Both the position numbers and the translations under genes were made by a program. The notes beneath the pieces are model-generated. The model did not search any database, was not told the origin of the DNA, and was given only the letters and a program-made list of their open reading frames with translations. From contig JAIFLS010000172.1 in the NCBI GenBank assembly GCA_020048935.1, positions 1-6,600 of the forward strand: a stretch of DNA of 6,600 bases, read 5' to 3'. This stretch comes from a bacterium (GTDB lineage: Bacteria; Verrucomicrobiota; Kiritimatiellia; UBA8416). Shown piece after piece: positions 1 to 5,150 of this stretch (the first letter of the stretch is position 1; each line of letters opens with the position of its first letter).

Positions 1-22
1 GCCCTGAAAAGGTTCAGCAAGC

Positions 23-61
23 TTGACAAATTACAGGTGATGTATGATGCTACTGTATACA
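23..61 (+). promoter_or_regulatory. Putative promoter and autoregulatory operator of the vapBC-like module
   Basis: A perfect -35-like TTGACA lies at 23-28 and a -10-like TATGAT at 43-48. The 14-bp spacer is shorter than the usual 16-18, so the pairing is tentative. Two similar half-sites, TGTATGAT (41-48) and TGTATACA (54-61), start 13 bp apart. The second is a perfect 8-bp palindrome, and TGTAT (41-45) also pairs as an inverted repeat with ATACA (57-61). This lies just upstream of the Shine-Dalgarno sequence of a ribbon-helix-helix antitoxin gene. Such antitoxins normally bind paired short palindromic sites and repress their own operon, so an operator overlapping the -10 box fits. The function is inferred from position and symmetry only. 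Confidence 0.45.
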
Positions 62-74
62 TTGGAGGTGTGAC

Positions 75-308
75 ATGGTGCGAACTCAAATATATTTAAC
101 AGAAGAAGAGCGATGCGGACTGACTGCCCTGGCGGCATCCACGGGCAAGAATCAGGCGCAACTTATTCGTGAGGCCGTAGACCGCTTTATCGAACTAACC
201 AGCGGGAGCCGCCGGAAATCCATTCTTAACAGTGCAGCAGGTATGTGGCAAGATCGCGACGATTTGCCTGACTTTCATGCAGCTCGGCGAACCTGGGACA
301 GGAACTGA
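75..308 (+). CDS. vapB: VapB-like ribbon-helix-helix (CopG/MetJ-fold) antitoxin
   Basis: This 77-residue protein is the likely antitoxin of the toxin gene that begins 4 nt after its stop. Residues 3-9 (RTQIYLT) form the DNA-contacting beta strand of a ribbon-helix-helix fold. Residues about 10-20 and 24-40 form the two helices, with the turn around ASTGKNQ. The C-terminal tail has the GMWQDRDDLPDF pattern common in VapB antitoxins, where a tryptophan- and acid-rich segment threads into the toxin's active-site groove. The start is ATG at 75, preceded by a strong GGAGG (64-68) with a 6-nt spacer. It would neutralise the PIN RNase and repress the operon, probably through the palindrome at 41-61. 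The local sequence is visibly more AT-rich than the minus-strand genes to the right, which suits horizontal acquisition. Confidence 0.92.
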   Translation: MVRTQIYLTEEERCGLTALAASTGKNQAQLIREAVDRFIELTSGSRRKSILNSAAGMWQDRDDLPDFHAARRTWDRN

Positions 309-312
309 TACC

Positions 313-699
313 ATGGCAAAACCAATGCTTATTGACACGGATGTTATGGTTGACTTCCTCAGGGGGCACCCGAACGCTGTTGCCTTAGTGCAAACTAGCT
401 CGAATCGAATCATACTCTCAAGCATAGTTGTAGCCGAACTTTATTCAGGTGTCAGAGGAAATGACGAACTGGACACTCTGGACCACCTGATTTCCCTATT
501 TCGAATAATCCCCGTATCGCCAATCCTCGCCAAATCAGGTGGTCTTTACAAAAGAGACTATGCAAAGTCACATGGCATTGGCTTGGCCGACGCCATCATC
601 GCCGCTACCGCCGATTCGGAGAACGCAGAGTTGAAAACGCTCAACACCAAGCACTACCCAATGTTCAAAGGGTTGACTCCACCTTACGCAAAGGCGTAG
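313..699 (+). CDS. vapC: VapC-family PIN-domain endoribonuclease toxin
   Basis: This 128-residue protein spans a complete PIN domain at the usual VapC length. The acidic site is visible: D8 in LIDTD near the N-terminus, E42 in the VVAELYSG segment, and D93 in the GLADAIIAATA segment. It is followed by the late PIN motif LKTLNTKHY with N111. These residues normally bind Mg2+/Mn2+ and cleave RNA, typically tRNA or rRNA, halting translation. The frame is open upstream to 232, but ATG 313 is preferred: it puts the first catalytic Asp at the usual place, follows the antitoxin stop by 4 nt, and has an AGGA (300-303) 9 nt upstream. The two genes are almost certainly co-transcribed and translationally coupled. 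No truncation or missing catalytic residue is apparent, so the toxin looks functional. Its RNA target cannot be read from sequence. Confidence 0.93.
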   Translation: MAKPMLIDTDVMVDFLRGHPNAVALVQTSSNRIILSSIVVAELYSGVRGNDELDTLDHLISLFRIIPVSPILAKSGGLYKRDYAKSHGIGLADAIIAATADSENAELKTLNTKHYPMFKGLTPPYAKA

Positions 700-716
700 G
701 AGGCCAGATTTTTTTT
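683..716 (+). terminator. Possible intrinsic terminator of the toxin-antitoxin operon
   Basis: CTTACGC (683-689) pairs with GCGTAGG (694-700) around an AAAG loop, including one G-U pair, and a run of eight T follows at 709-716. The stem overlaps the toxin stop codon, and the T-run begins 8 nt after the stem, farther than ideal, so termination is plausible but not certain. Confidence 0.4.
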
Positions 717-773
717 GGGGCTTCCGCAGAATCTGTGGGTGGCTTCGCGTTTTTCCTGTCCATGTATGACCGA

Positions 774-840
774 CGAAGTGGGCGCGCCCCTCGTAGCCTT
801 CGGCGAAGTGGGCGTGCCCCTCGTAGCCTTCGGCGAAGTG
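774..840. repeat. Two tandem 30-bp repeats with a partial leading copy
   Basis: Positions 781-810 and 811-840 are copies of one 30-bp unit that differ at a single base (C at 785, T at 815). The last 7 bases of a preceding unit (CGAAGTG) sit at 774-780. The unit contains CCTTCGGCGAAG, itself nearly self-complementary, so each copy can form a small hairpin. Because 30 is a multiple of 3, the repeat stays open in several frames, which explains spurious ORFs here. Such CGTAGCCTTCGGCGAAGTGGG-type units look like dispersed intergenic repeats rather than part of a gene; their dispersal is inferred and not visible in one window. Confidence 0.75.
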
Positions 841-845
841 GGGTG

Positions 846-974
846 GCTTAAGCGTAACCAAGTAAGAGTGAGTCTAAGGAGTCGTTCAAGTGTGGGACTA
901 AGTGCTCTGTTCCAACACTTCATCGCACACTTATTCCCTGACTTAATCCCACCCTTAGTTGGTTACGCTTAAGC
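846..974. mobile_element. 129-bp palindromic MITE-like element with 16-bp perfect terminal inverted repeats
   Basis: GCTTAAGCGTAACCAA at 846-861 is exactly inverted at 959-974. Pairing continues imperfectly inward for roughly another 18 bp (CTAAGGGTG-like against GTAAGAGTG). A second, inner stem pairs AAGTGT (888-893) with ACACTT (915-920), extending with mismatches. The outermost 8 bp, GCTTAAGC, is itself a palindrome and therefore appears in the same orientation at both ends. It could be a target-site duplication around a 113-bp core (854-966) or simply part of the inverted repeats. There is no transposase inside, so if mobile it is non-autonomous. It could equally be a large REP-like hairpin repeat. 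The structure is certain; mobility is inferred. Confidence 0.6.
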
Positions 975-1118
975 AACGGCCATAGTCGATTATCAAAAGT
1001 TTCCATGCATCCCTGGGACATTTCAGATGCGTTTGCCCTCATCCGCTGAATCCGGTTGCAATTAGGAGTCTGGGTGTCTAGGCTGCATGGCAATCGTTAA
1101 TTAATCAGGAGGTTGCAT

Positions 1119-1787
1119 ATGAAGACTGTGTTTGGTGTGGCGACGGTGATGTTGGCTTGCTCGTTCGGGGTTATTGCCGGGGAAACGGCGGAGCCGGGCG
1201 TCTGGACCCAGGATATCAGTGCCGCCAAAGGGGTGGCGAAGGAAAAAGGGCTGCCGATCCTGCTCAACTTCACCGGTTCCGACTGGTGCGGCTGGTGCAA
1301 GCTGATGGACAAGAGCGTCTATTCACAGCCGGAATGGAAGGCCTACGCCGCGCAGAAACTCATGCTTGTCACCCTTGATTTCCCGAAGGATAAGTCGATC
1401 GTGCCGGAGGCGTATGTCGAACGCAATGCGCAGCTCCAGAAACAGTTCGGTGTGCGCGGCTATCCGACCTATGTGCTGCTGGACAGCGATGGCGAGACGG
1501 TGATCGGCCGGCTTGGGGCGGGGCGCGACAAGACCCCGGCCAGTTTCGCGAAGGAGGTTGACGAGCTTCTGCAGTTCAGCGCGGCGGGTATCGCGACCTA
1601 TCTGAGCACGTTAAGCCCGGAAGACAAGGCCACCTATCAGGCGATTGTGGATGAGATCAGCCGCACGGAGCAGTCTATTGCCGCGACCAAGGCCATGATG
1701 GACGAAACCTTTGAAAAGCTGCAATCGATGAATGACTCCGTCCAGGAACTGAAGTCGAAAGCCACCGCGTTCCGGGAATCGCATTAA
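1119..1787 (+). CDS. Secreted thioredoxin-like protein (CGWC) with C-terminal coiled coil
   Basis: The start is ATG 1119, with AGGAGG at 1107-1112 and a 6-nt spacer; an in-frame TTG at 1113 sits against the Shine-Dalgarno and is unlikely. The 222-residue product begins with a short signal peptide (K2, hydrophobic core 4-20, probable cleavage after VIA20), so it should act outside the cytoplasm. A thioredoxin fold follows: the helix AAKGVAKEKGLP, the strand ILLNFTGSDW, the redox motif C57-G-W-C60, and the cis-proline loop GYP116T. It most resembles the Thioredoxin_7/DsbD-gamma-like group, presumably a periplasmic thiol-disulfide oxidoreductase. Residues about 168-222 are helical with clean heptads (I180, I187, M194, L201, V208 at one position; I176, M204, L211 at another), suggesting oligomerisation. 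It stands alone on this strand; partner and substrate are unknown. Confidence 0.85.
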   Translation: MKTVFGVATVMLACSFGVIAGETAEPGVWTQDISAAKGVAKEKGLPILLNFTGSDWCGWCKLMDKSVYSQPEWKAYAAQKLMLVTLDFPKDKSIVPEAYVERNAQLQKQFGVRGYPTYVLLDSDGETVIGRLGAGRDKTPASFAKEVDELLQFSAAGIATYLSTLSPEDKATYQAIVDEISRTEQSIAATKAMMDETFEKLQSMNDSVQELKSKATAFRESH

Positions 1788-1810
1788 TTCGAGGATTCGG
1801 TTTGTGATTC

Positions 1811-1868
1811 TTGTGCCTTTGTGGCTGATGCTCGGGAACAGGGGGTAGATTAGCCACAAAAGGCACAA
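1811..1868. repeat. Inverted repeat TTGTGCCTTTGTGGCT, possible bidirectional terminator
   Basis: TTGTGCCTTTGTGGCT (1811-1826) is complementary to 1852-1868 with a single-base bulge, around a 25-nt loop. It lies 23 bp after the thioredoxin-like gene, where a terminator would be expected, but neither strand has a proper U-tract after the stem. A related third copy, TTGTGTCTTTTGT then a 9-nt insertion then GGCTA, is at 1895-1921. Repetition of the motif suggests a dispersed repeat family more than a dedicated terminator. Confidence 0.6.
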
Positions 1869-2063
1869 AAATAACAAAAGAAATTCAGTATGCTTTGTGT
1901 CTTTTGTTCATATTGTGGCTATCATATGCAGTGTTTTTGGTGTGATGATGGTTTCTGTGTATTCCGTAGTTGAAAAATGACGTTGCACGCTTGAAGTCAT
2001 AGGCAAGCCAGCCGCCCAGGGCTCCGGGCGAAAATGAGGGTGGCAACTTTTCGGGATCAGATT

Positions 2064-2158
2064 GAACATCCAACAACCAACGCCCAACAACCAACGCCCA
2101 AGTCCGGGAGCCTTTGCTTGGATTGTTGGGCGTTGGATGTTGGTTGTTGGGCGTTGAA
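2064..2158. repeat. Inverted cluster of GTTGG-rich minisatellite units
   Basis: The left arm holds two exact tandem 14-mers CAACAACCAACGCC (2071-2084 and 2085-2098). The right arm (about 2119-2158) holds the complementary units, TTGTTGGGCGTTGG and TGGTTGTTGGGCGTTG, separated from the left arm by about 17 bp containing CCGGGAGCC. The arms could fold into a long imperfect hairpin. The minus strand reads as QRPTTNIQRPT-type peptide and the plus strand as a Leu/Gly/Trp string; neither is a real protein. The arrangement matches the kind of GGATGTTGGTTGTTGGGCG repeat seen in some PVC-group genomes (recollection, not checked). Confidence 0.75.
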
Positions 2159-2167
2159 ATGAAGTTG

Positions 2168-2183
2168 CAGGCAAGGGTGCCTG
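2168..2183 (-). terminator. Small hairpin after the prmA stop codon
   Basis: CAGGCA (2168-2173) pairs with TGCCTG (2178-2183) around a 4-nt loop, beginning 2 nt beyond the prmA TAG on the minus strand. There is no U-run after it, so Rho-independent termination is weakly supported. It could be another copy of a short hairpin repeat or an mRNA 3'-end stabiliser. Confidence 0.3.
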
Positions 2184-2185
2184 TC

Positions 2186-3094
2186 CTACTTTTTCATCAG
2201 TCCGTCGACAGGCTTCTGCCAGCGGGCGCTGGTCCATTCGCCTTCGGCGTTGATCTCGCACTCCTGCATGCCCAGTGGCAGATAGGCATTGCGGACATCC
2301 ATGTACTGCGTGGTCAGAATGCCCGCCAGCAGCAGGTGGCCACCCGGTGCGACGGTATCGGAAATGGCGGCGGCGTGCTCGATCAGGATTGGCGCCAGGA
2401 TGTTGGCGGCAACGATGTCGTAGCGCTGCGGTTCGTCCAGTCGAGCCACATCGCCGATGCCCACGGTGACGTGTTCCGCACAGCCGTTGGAGGCAATATT
2501 CTCACCTGCAATCGTTACGGAATCCTCGTCGATATCAATCGCGCGTACCGGTCGGCAGCCGAGTTTTGCAGCCGCAATGGAAAGTATCCCGGAGCCGCAG
2601 CCCAGATCGAGGAAGCTGGCGGGCTGCGGTCTGCCGACGGTCAACCGGTCGAGAAAACGCAGGCAGCCGCGGGTGGTCTCATGCTGGCCGGTGCCGAAGC
2701 TCATGCCGGGATCGATCTCGATCACGCAGTCGCCTGGCTGCGGGGTATAGGGCTCCCAGGTCGGCTTGGTGACGATCCGCTGCGAGACCCGTTCGACATG
2801 GAAAAACGCCTTCCAGGCGTTGCTCCAGTCTTTCGCGGGGAGCGTCTCGCGGTCGATTGTCCACAGGCTGTTGCCTCCGGTCAGTTCCATGAGCTGCGCC
2901 GTCAACGCCACGCTGGCGCGGTCGGCATCCTCGGCGCATTCGAAGTAGGCTTCGATCACGGCTCGGTCCGAGGAGGCTGGCTGCCAGCAGCTCGAGGATT
3001 CCGCCAGCCGTTCAAGCGCGAATTCCAGACGTTCGGCGAACTCGGCCGGGGCGGTGATGCGCAGGGTCTCGATGCTGTCTTCAGCTGAGTACAT
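2186..3094 (-). CDS. prmA: Ribosomal protein L11 methyltransferase PrmA
   Basis: This 302-residue protein should trimethylate ribosomal protein L11 in the cytoplasm, using S-adenosylmethionine. Family hallmarks occur in order. The N-terminal substrate-recognition domain is followed by DW90SNAWKAFFHVERVSQR and KPTWEPY (110-116). Next comes the signature IDPGMSFGTGQHETT (127-141) and SAM motif I, LDLGCGSGILSIAAAKLG (162-179). The acidic DID (187-189) precedes AANILAPIL (229-237), and the late AGILTTQ (257-263) closes the set. Length agrees with typical PrmA (just under 300). The start ATG 3094 overlaps the end of the upstream gene by 14 bp and has GGAG 10 nt before it. The frame is open beyond that start, but the extra 51 residues are an Arg/Ser-rich shadow of the upstream gene. 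Overlap implies translational coupling with the methionine-synthesis gene. All key motifs look intact. Confidence 0.94.
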   Translation of the reverse strand: MYSAEDSIETLRITAPAEFAERLEFALERLAESSSCWQPASSDRAVIEAYFECAEDADRASVALTAQLMELTGGNSLWTIDRETLPAKDWSNAWKAFFHVERVSQRIVTKPTWEPYTPQPGDCVIEIDPGMSFGTGQHETTRGCLRFLDRLTVGRPQPASFLDLGCGSGILSIAAAKLGCRPVRAIDIDEDSVTIAGENIASNGCAEHVTVGIGDVARLDEPQRYDIVAANILAPILIEHAAAISDTVAPGGHLLLAGILTTQYMDVRNAYLPLGMQECEINAEGEWTSARWQKPVDGLMKK

Positions 3095-4859
3095 TGATGG
3101 CGATCTCCACATTGCCGAACGGGGCGCTGACCTGGAAGCCCGCGACCGCCGAATTGATCCGATCTCTGATTTCACGGGCGATCTCGCAACCGGTGCGGAT
3201 GCCGTCCTCGCGGGTCCTGGCGGCGCGCATGCGCTCCAGTACCGCATCCGGCACCTCGACGCCGGGGACCTCGTTCTTCATGAATTCCGCGTTCTTGAAG
3301 CTGACCAGAGGCCAGACGCCCGCCACGATCGGGATGGTCTTCGGGAAGGCGGAGACGGCGTCCATGAAACGGAACAGCGCCTCGGGATCGAAGACCGGCT
3401 GGGTGATGGCATACTCCGCGCCAGCCTCGATTTTTCGCCGGTAGCGCTCGATCTCATTCGGCAGGTCCAGTGCGCAGGGGTTCACGCCCACGCCGATCAG
3501 GATGCCGCAAGGCGGGGCGATCGGGTTGCCGCCGATATCCATCCCCTGGTTCAGGTTGGCTACCATGCGCGTCAGGCCGATCGCGTCGACATCGAAGACG
3601 CCGGTCACATCGGGATAGTCGCCGATCTTGGGCGGGTCTCCCGTGATGATCAGGAAATTGGCTAGTCCGGCGGCGAAGCCACCGAGGATGTCGGACTGCA
3701 TGCCGATCAGGTTACGGTCGCGGCAGCAGTAATGCAGGATCGGTTCGATGCCGACCTTCTCGCGGACGGCAATCGAGGTGATCATGGGCGAGATGCGGGC
3801 GCTGGCGCGCGGACCGTCCGGGATGTTGATGGCGTCGATGCCGGCATGGTAGCAGGTACGCACCTTCTCCAGCATCGGGGCCAGGTCGCAGGACCGCGGG
3901 GGCAGGATCTCGATCGAGGTCACCTTCTCGCCGCGGGCGAGCTTGCCGCCGAAACGGGATTTGCGCGCCATGGGGATCGGGGGGACGGCATCCGGCTGCA
4001 CGGGGGCGGCCTTGATCTCGATGTGTTTCTTGACCCCGCTCAACGAATGCACCGCACGGGCCAGGTCGCGGATATGGTCGGGGGTCGTGCCGCAGCAGCC
4101 GCCGACGCCGCGCGCGCCGATCTCGATGAATTTCTTGCCGTAGGAGGTGAAGTATTCCGGCGTCGCCAGGTAGAGCATGCGTCCGTCCACCTGCTGCGGC
4201 TGGCCCGCGTTCGGCATCACTACCACGGGCTTGGCCGTGTGGCCGATGGCGTCGCTGAGCGCCTGGAAGATCGGGGCCGGTCCGCTGCCACAGTTGAGGC
4301 CGATCGAATCGACATGCGGGCAGCGGTCGAGGCGGCTGATCGTCTCCGCGATCGACGCGGCCTGCCGGGCGTGGTCGCCGGTGGCCAGCGTGAACGAGGC
4401 AATGACCGGCAGGCCGGTGCGTGCCGCCGCCTCGGCGGCCAGCAGCAGTTCGTCGATATTGGTGAAGGTTTCCAGGATCAGGGCATCAACGCCGCCCTCG
4501 GCTAGCGCCCTCGTGCACTCCTCGATTGCCTGGATGATGCGTTCGCTGTGTCCTTCGGCCAGGACCTGGCCGGAACGCAGGCAGGGACCCACCGATCCGG
4601 CGACGTAATGCTCGCTGCCAGCGGCCTCGCGCGCCAGGCGGGCACCGGCGAGATTGATCGCCACGGCCTGCTCGGCCAGCCCGTAGCCCTGCAGCCAGAT
4701 GCGGTTGGCCCCGAAGGTGTTGGTCTCGATCACATCCGCCCCGGCGCGGATGTAGTCCTCGTGGATCGAGCGGATCAGGTCCGGCGAAGTCAGGCACAGC
4801 TCATCGAAACAGCGGTTGATGAAGACGCCGCGGCTGTAGATGACCGTGCATGCGTTCAA
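3081..4859 (-). CDS. Bifunctional homocysteine S-methyltransferase / 5,10-methylenetetrahydrofolate reductase, N-terminus damaged
   Basis: This is a two-domain fusion of YitJ type. Numbered from the TTG at 4859, residues 1-275 are a homocysteine S-methyltransferase barrel with zinc ligands C190 (GLNC) and C255-C256 (GGCCG). Residues about 305-592 are a flavin-dependent methylene-THF reductase, with catalytic E317 in SIEILPP, LHYCCRDRN (376-383), ITGDPP (405-410), TQPVFD (486-491) and the terminal FQVSAPFG. It would make methyl-THF and methylate homocysteine to methionine. The open frame's only start is a TTG without a Shine-Dalgarno. The natural start is probably ATG 4878, 2 nt after the rubredoxin stop, but that frame reads MPDKNIIER and then hits a stop at 4801-4803. 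The expected first barrel strand (DGAMGT) is missing. A loss of about 35-41 nt would explain both. The remaining 590 codons are clean, so either a recent mutation or an assembly error is likely. It overlaps prmA by 14 bp. Confidence 0.88.
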   Translation of the reverse strand: MNACTVIYSRGVFINRCFDELCLTSPDLIRSIHEDYIRAGADVIETNTFGANRIWLQGYGLAEQAVAINLAGARLAREAAGSEHYVAGSVGPCLRSGQVLAEGHSERIIQAIEECTRALAEGGVDALILETFTNIDELLLAAEAAARTGLPVIASFTLATGDHARQAASIAETISRLDRCPHVDSIGLNCGSGPAPIFQALSDAIGHTAKPVVVMPNAGQPQQVDGRMLYLATPEYFTSYGKKFIEIGARGVGGCCGTTPDHIRDLARAVHSLSGVKKHIEIKAAPVQPDAVPPIPMARKSRFGGKLARGEKVTSIEILPPRSCDLAPMLEKVRTCYHAGIDAINIPDGPRASARISPMITSIAVREKVGIEPILHYCCRDRNLIGMQSDILGGFAAGLANFLIITGDPPKIGDYPDVTGVFDVDAIGLTRMVANLNQGMDIGGNPIAPPCGILIGVGVNPCALDLPNEIERYRRKIEAGAEYAITQPVFDPEALFRFMDAVSAFPKTIPIVAGVWPLVSFKNAEFMKNEVPGVEVPDAVLERMRAARTREDGIRTGCEIAREIRDRINSAVAGFQVSAPFGNVEIAINVLS

Positions 4860-4878
4860 TGATGTTCTTGTCGGGCAT
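4801..4878 (-). pseudogene. Orphaned N-terminal frame of the fused methyltransferase gene
   Basis: ATG 4878 follows the rubredoxin TGA by 2 nt and opens a frame reading MPDKNIIER, then out-of-frame residues, stopping at 4801-4803 after 25 codons. At about 4852-4848 the protein-coding phase switches to the +19 frame, where the recognisable TVIYSRGVFINRCFDEL sequence begins. The small frame is best read as the detached start of the same gene, not as an independent leader peptide, because its spacing to rubredoxin and its lysine/acid-rich opening fit a native N-terminus. Confidence 0.55.
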
Positions 4879-4880
4879 AG

Positions 4881-5039
4881 TCAGTCCATTGGGTCGAAGT
4901 TGTCCTTGGAAACATAGCAGATCGGGCAAACCCAGTCATCGGGTAGTGCGGCGAAGGACGTGCCGGGCTCGATGCCGCCGGCGGGGTCACCTTCTGCCGG
5001 ATCGTAGATATAGCCACAGTTGATGCAGATGTATTTCAT
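4881..5039 (-). CDS. Rubredoxin
   Basis: A 52-residue, acidic, single-domain rubredoxin of standard length. The four iron-ligand cysteines are C5 and C8 (YICINCGYIYDP) and C38 and C41 (DDWVCPICYV), around the conserved GDP, GIEPGT and F29 core. It carries single electrons in the cytoplasm, usually to oxidoreductases or oxygen/peroxide-detoxifying enzymes. One detail is unusual: after the second CPxC pair comes Tyr42, where glycine is common. ATG 5039 is chosen because it puts the first Cys at the usual position; an upstream in-frame TTG at 5075 would add a basic 12-residue tail read through a hairpin. It is the first gene of the probable rubredoxin / methyltransferase-MTHFR / prmA operon. Why rubredoxin sits with a flavin-dependent MTHFR is not known; electron donation is possible but speculative. 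Confidence 0.95.
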   Translation of the reverse strand: MKYICINCGYIYDPAEGDPAGGIEPGTSFAALPDDWVCPICYVSKDNFDPMD

Positions 5040-5042
5040 GGC

Positions 5043-5061
5043 GGGAAACGTAGCGTTTCCC
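5043..5061 (-). promoter_or_regulatory. Perfect 8-bp stem-loop directly before the rubredoxin start
   Basis: GGGAAACG and CGTTTCCC are perfectly complementary (5043-5050 and 5054-5061) around a 3-nt loop, ending 3 nt before the ATG at 5039. No ordinary Shine-Dalgarno is visible apart from the purine-rich arm itself, so the ribosome-binding region would lie inside the stem. It may tune translation initiation, serve as an operator, or be one more spacer palindrome. The structure is seen; the role is inferred. Confidence 0.4.
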
Positions 5062-5078
5062 CGGCGCAAGCGCAAGCA

Positions 5079-5134
5079 ATATAGGGTCAGATATAGGGTT
5101 AGACTGTAGACTACAGACCGCAGACTACAGACCG
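5079..5134. repeat. Short direct repeats ATATAGGGT and AGACTACAGACCG
   Basis: ATATAGGGT occurs at 5079-5087 and 5091-5099. AGACTACAGACCG occurs exactly at 5108-5120 and 5122-5134, a 14-bp period. The ACAGACCGCAGACTACAG style matches spacer minisatellites I associate with PVC-type genomes. The stretch is the upstream region of rubredoxin, but no clear promoter was identified within it. Confidence 0.6.
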
Positions 5135-5150
5135 ACTGCCCGACAAGCTC

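Larger units (their letters stand above)
717..1106. other. Non-coding spacer with tandem repeat, palindromic element and unassigned DNA
   Basis: No believable gene lies between the toxin and the thioredoxin-like gene. Open frames crossing 568-972 on both strands merely translate the tandem repeat and palindrome, producing repetitive peptides without a usable start. The stretch contains the 30-bp tandem repeats (774-840), the palindromic element (846-974), and about 130 bp (975-1106) in which I recognise nothing. In that last part a short minus-strand reading (about 1027-1062) ends in a peptide QPDSADEGKRI plus stop. It is too short to call a gene remnant. TTAATTAA at 1098-1105 is AT-rich, but no convincing -35/-10 pair was found for the next gene. 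Confidence 0.7.
1788..2185. other. Convergent intergenic region built of hairpin repeats
   Basis: This 398-bp stretch lies between the 3' ends of the thioredoxin-like gene (+) and prmA (-). No credible gene is present; open frames here translate repeats, for example a Trp/Leu/Gly-rich string from TTGGGCGTTGG units. It contains the GTGCC/GTGGCT hairpin (1811-1868), a degenerate third copy of the same motif (1895-1921), and the CAACAACCAACGCC inverted repeat cluster (2064-2158). A hairpin directly after prmA lies at 2168-2183. Between 1945 and 2060 the minus strand contains TTTTTCAACTACGG and ATACACAGAA, resembling another dispersed spacer repeat, but I cannot confirm copies elsewhere. Confidence 0.7.

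Noticed and set aside
699..725. GGAGGCC / GGCTTCC hairpin enclosing the T-run after vapC
   Set aside because: It puts the T-run in the loop, relies on a G-U pair and is mutually exclusive with the better-placed stem at 683-700.
568..972. Overlapping open frames on both strands (about 80-97 codons) across the 30-bp repeats
   Set aside because: They translate a tandem repeat of 30 bp and a palindrome, share the FAEGYEG / SPKATRG repetitive pattern, lack ribosome-binding sites, and contradict each other by strand.
975..1106. Possible remnant of a transposase or other gene on the minus strand ending QPDSADEGKRI
   Set aside because: Only about a dozen residues are readable before and after in-frame stops, and I do not recognise the peptide; too little to support a pseudogene.
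1885..2261. Minus-strand open frames of 69-117 codons in the convergent spacer
   Set aside because: Their translations are repeat-derived (QRPTTNIQRPT, TEYTE-like strings) and have no credible start signals.
2114..3088. Long + strand open frame of 324 codons opposite prmA
   Set aside because: It is the antisense shadow of prmA plus a GTTGG repeat; prmA shows a complete set of family motifs, while this frame shows none.
3732..4505. Long + strand open frame of 257 codons opposite the methyltransferase gene
   Set aside because: It is an Arg/Ala/Asp-rich antisense frame typical of GC-rich genes, with no domain features.
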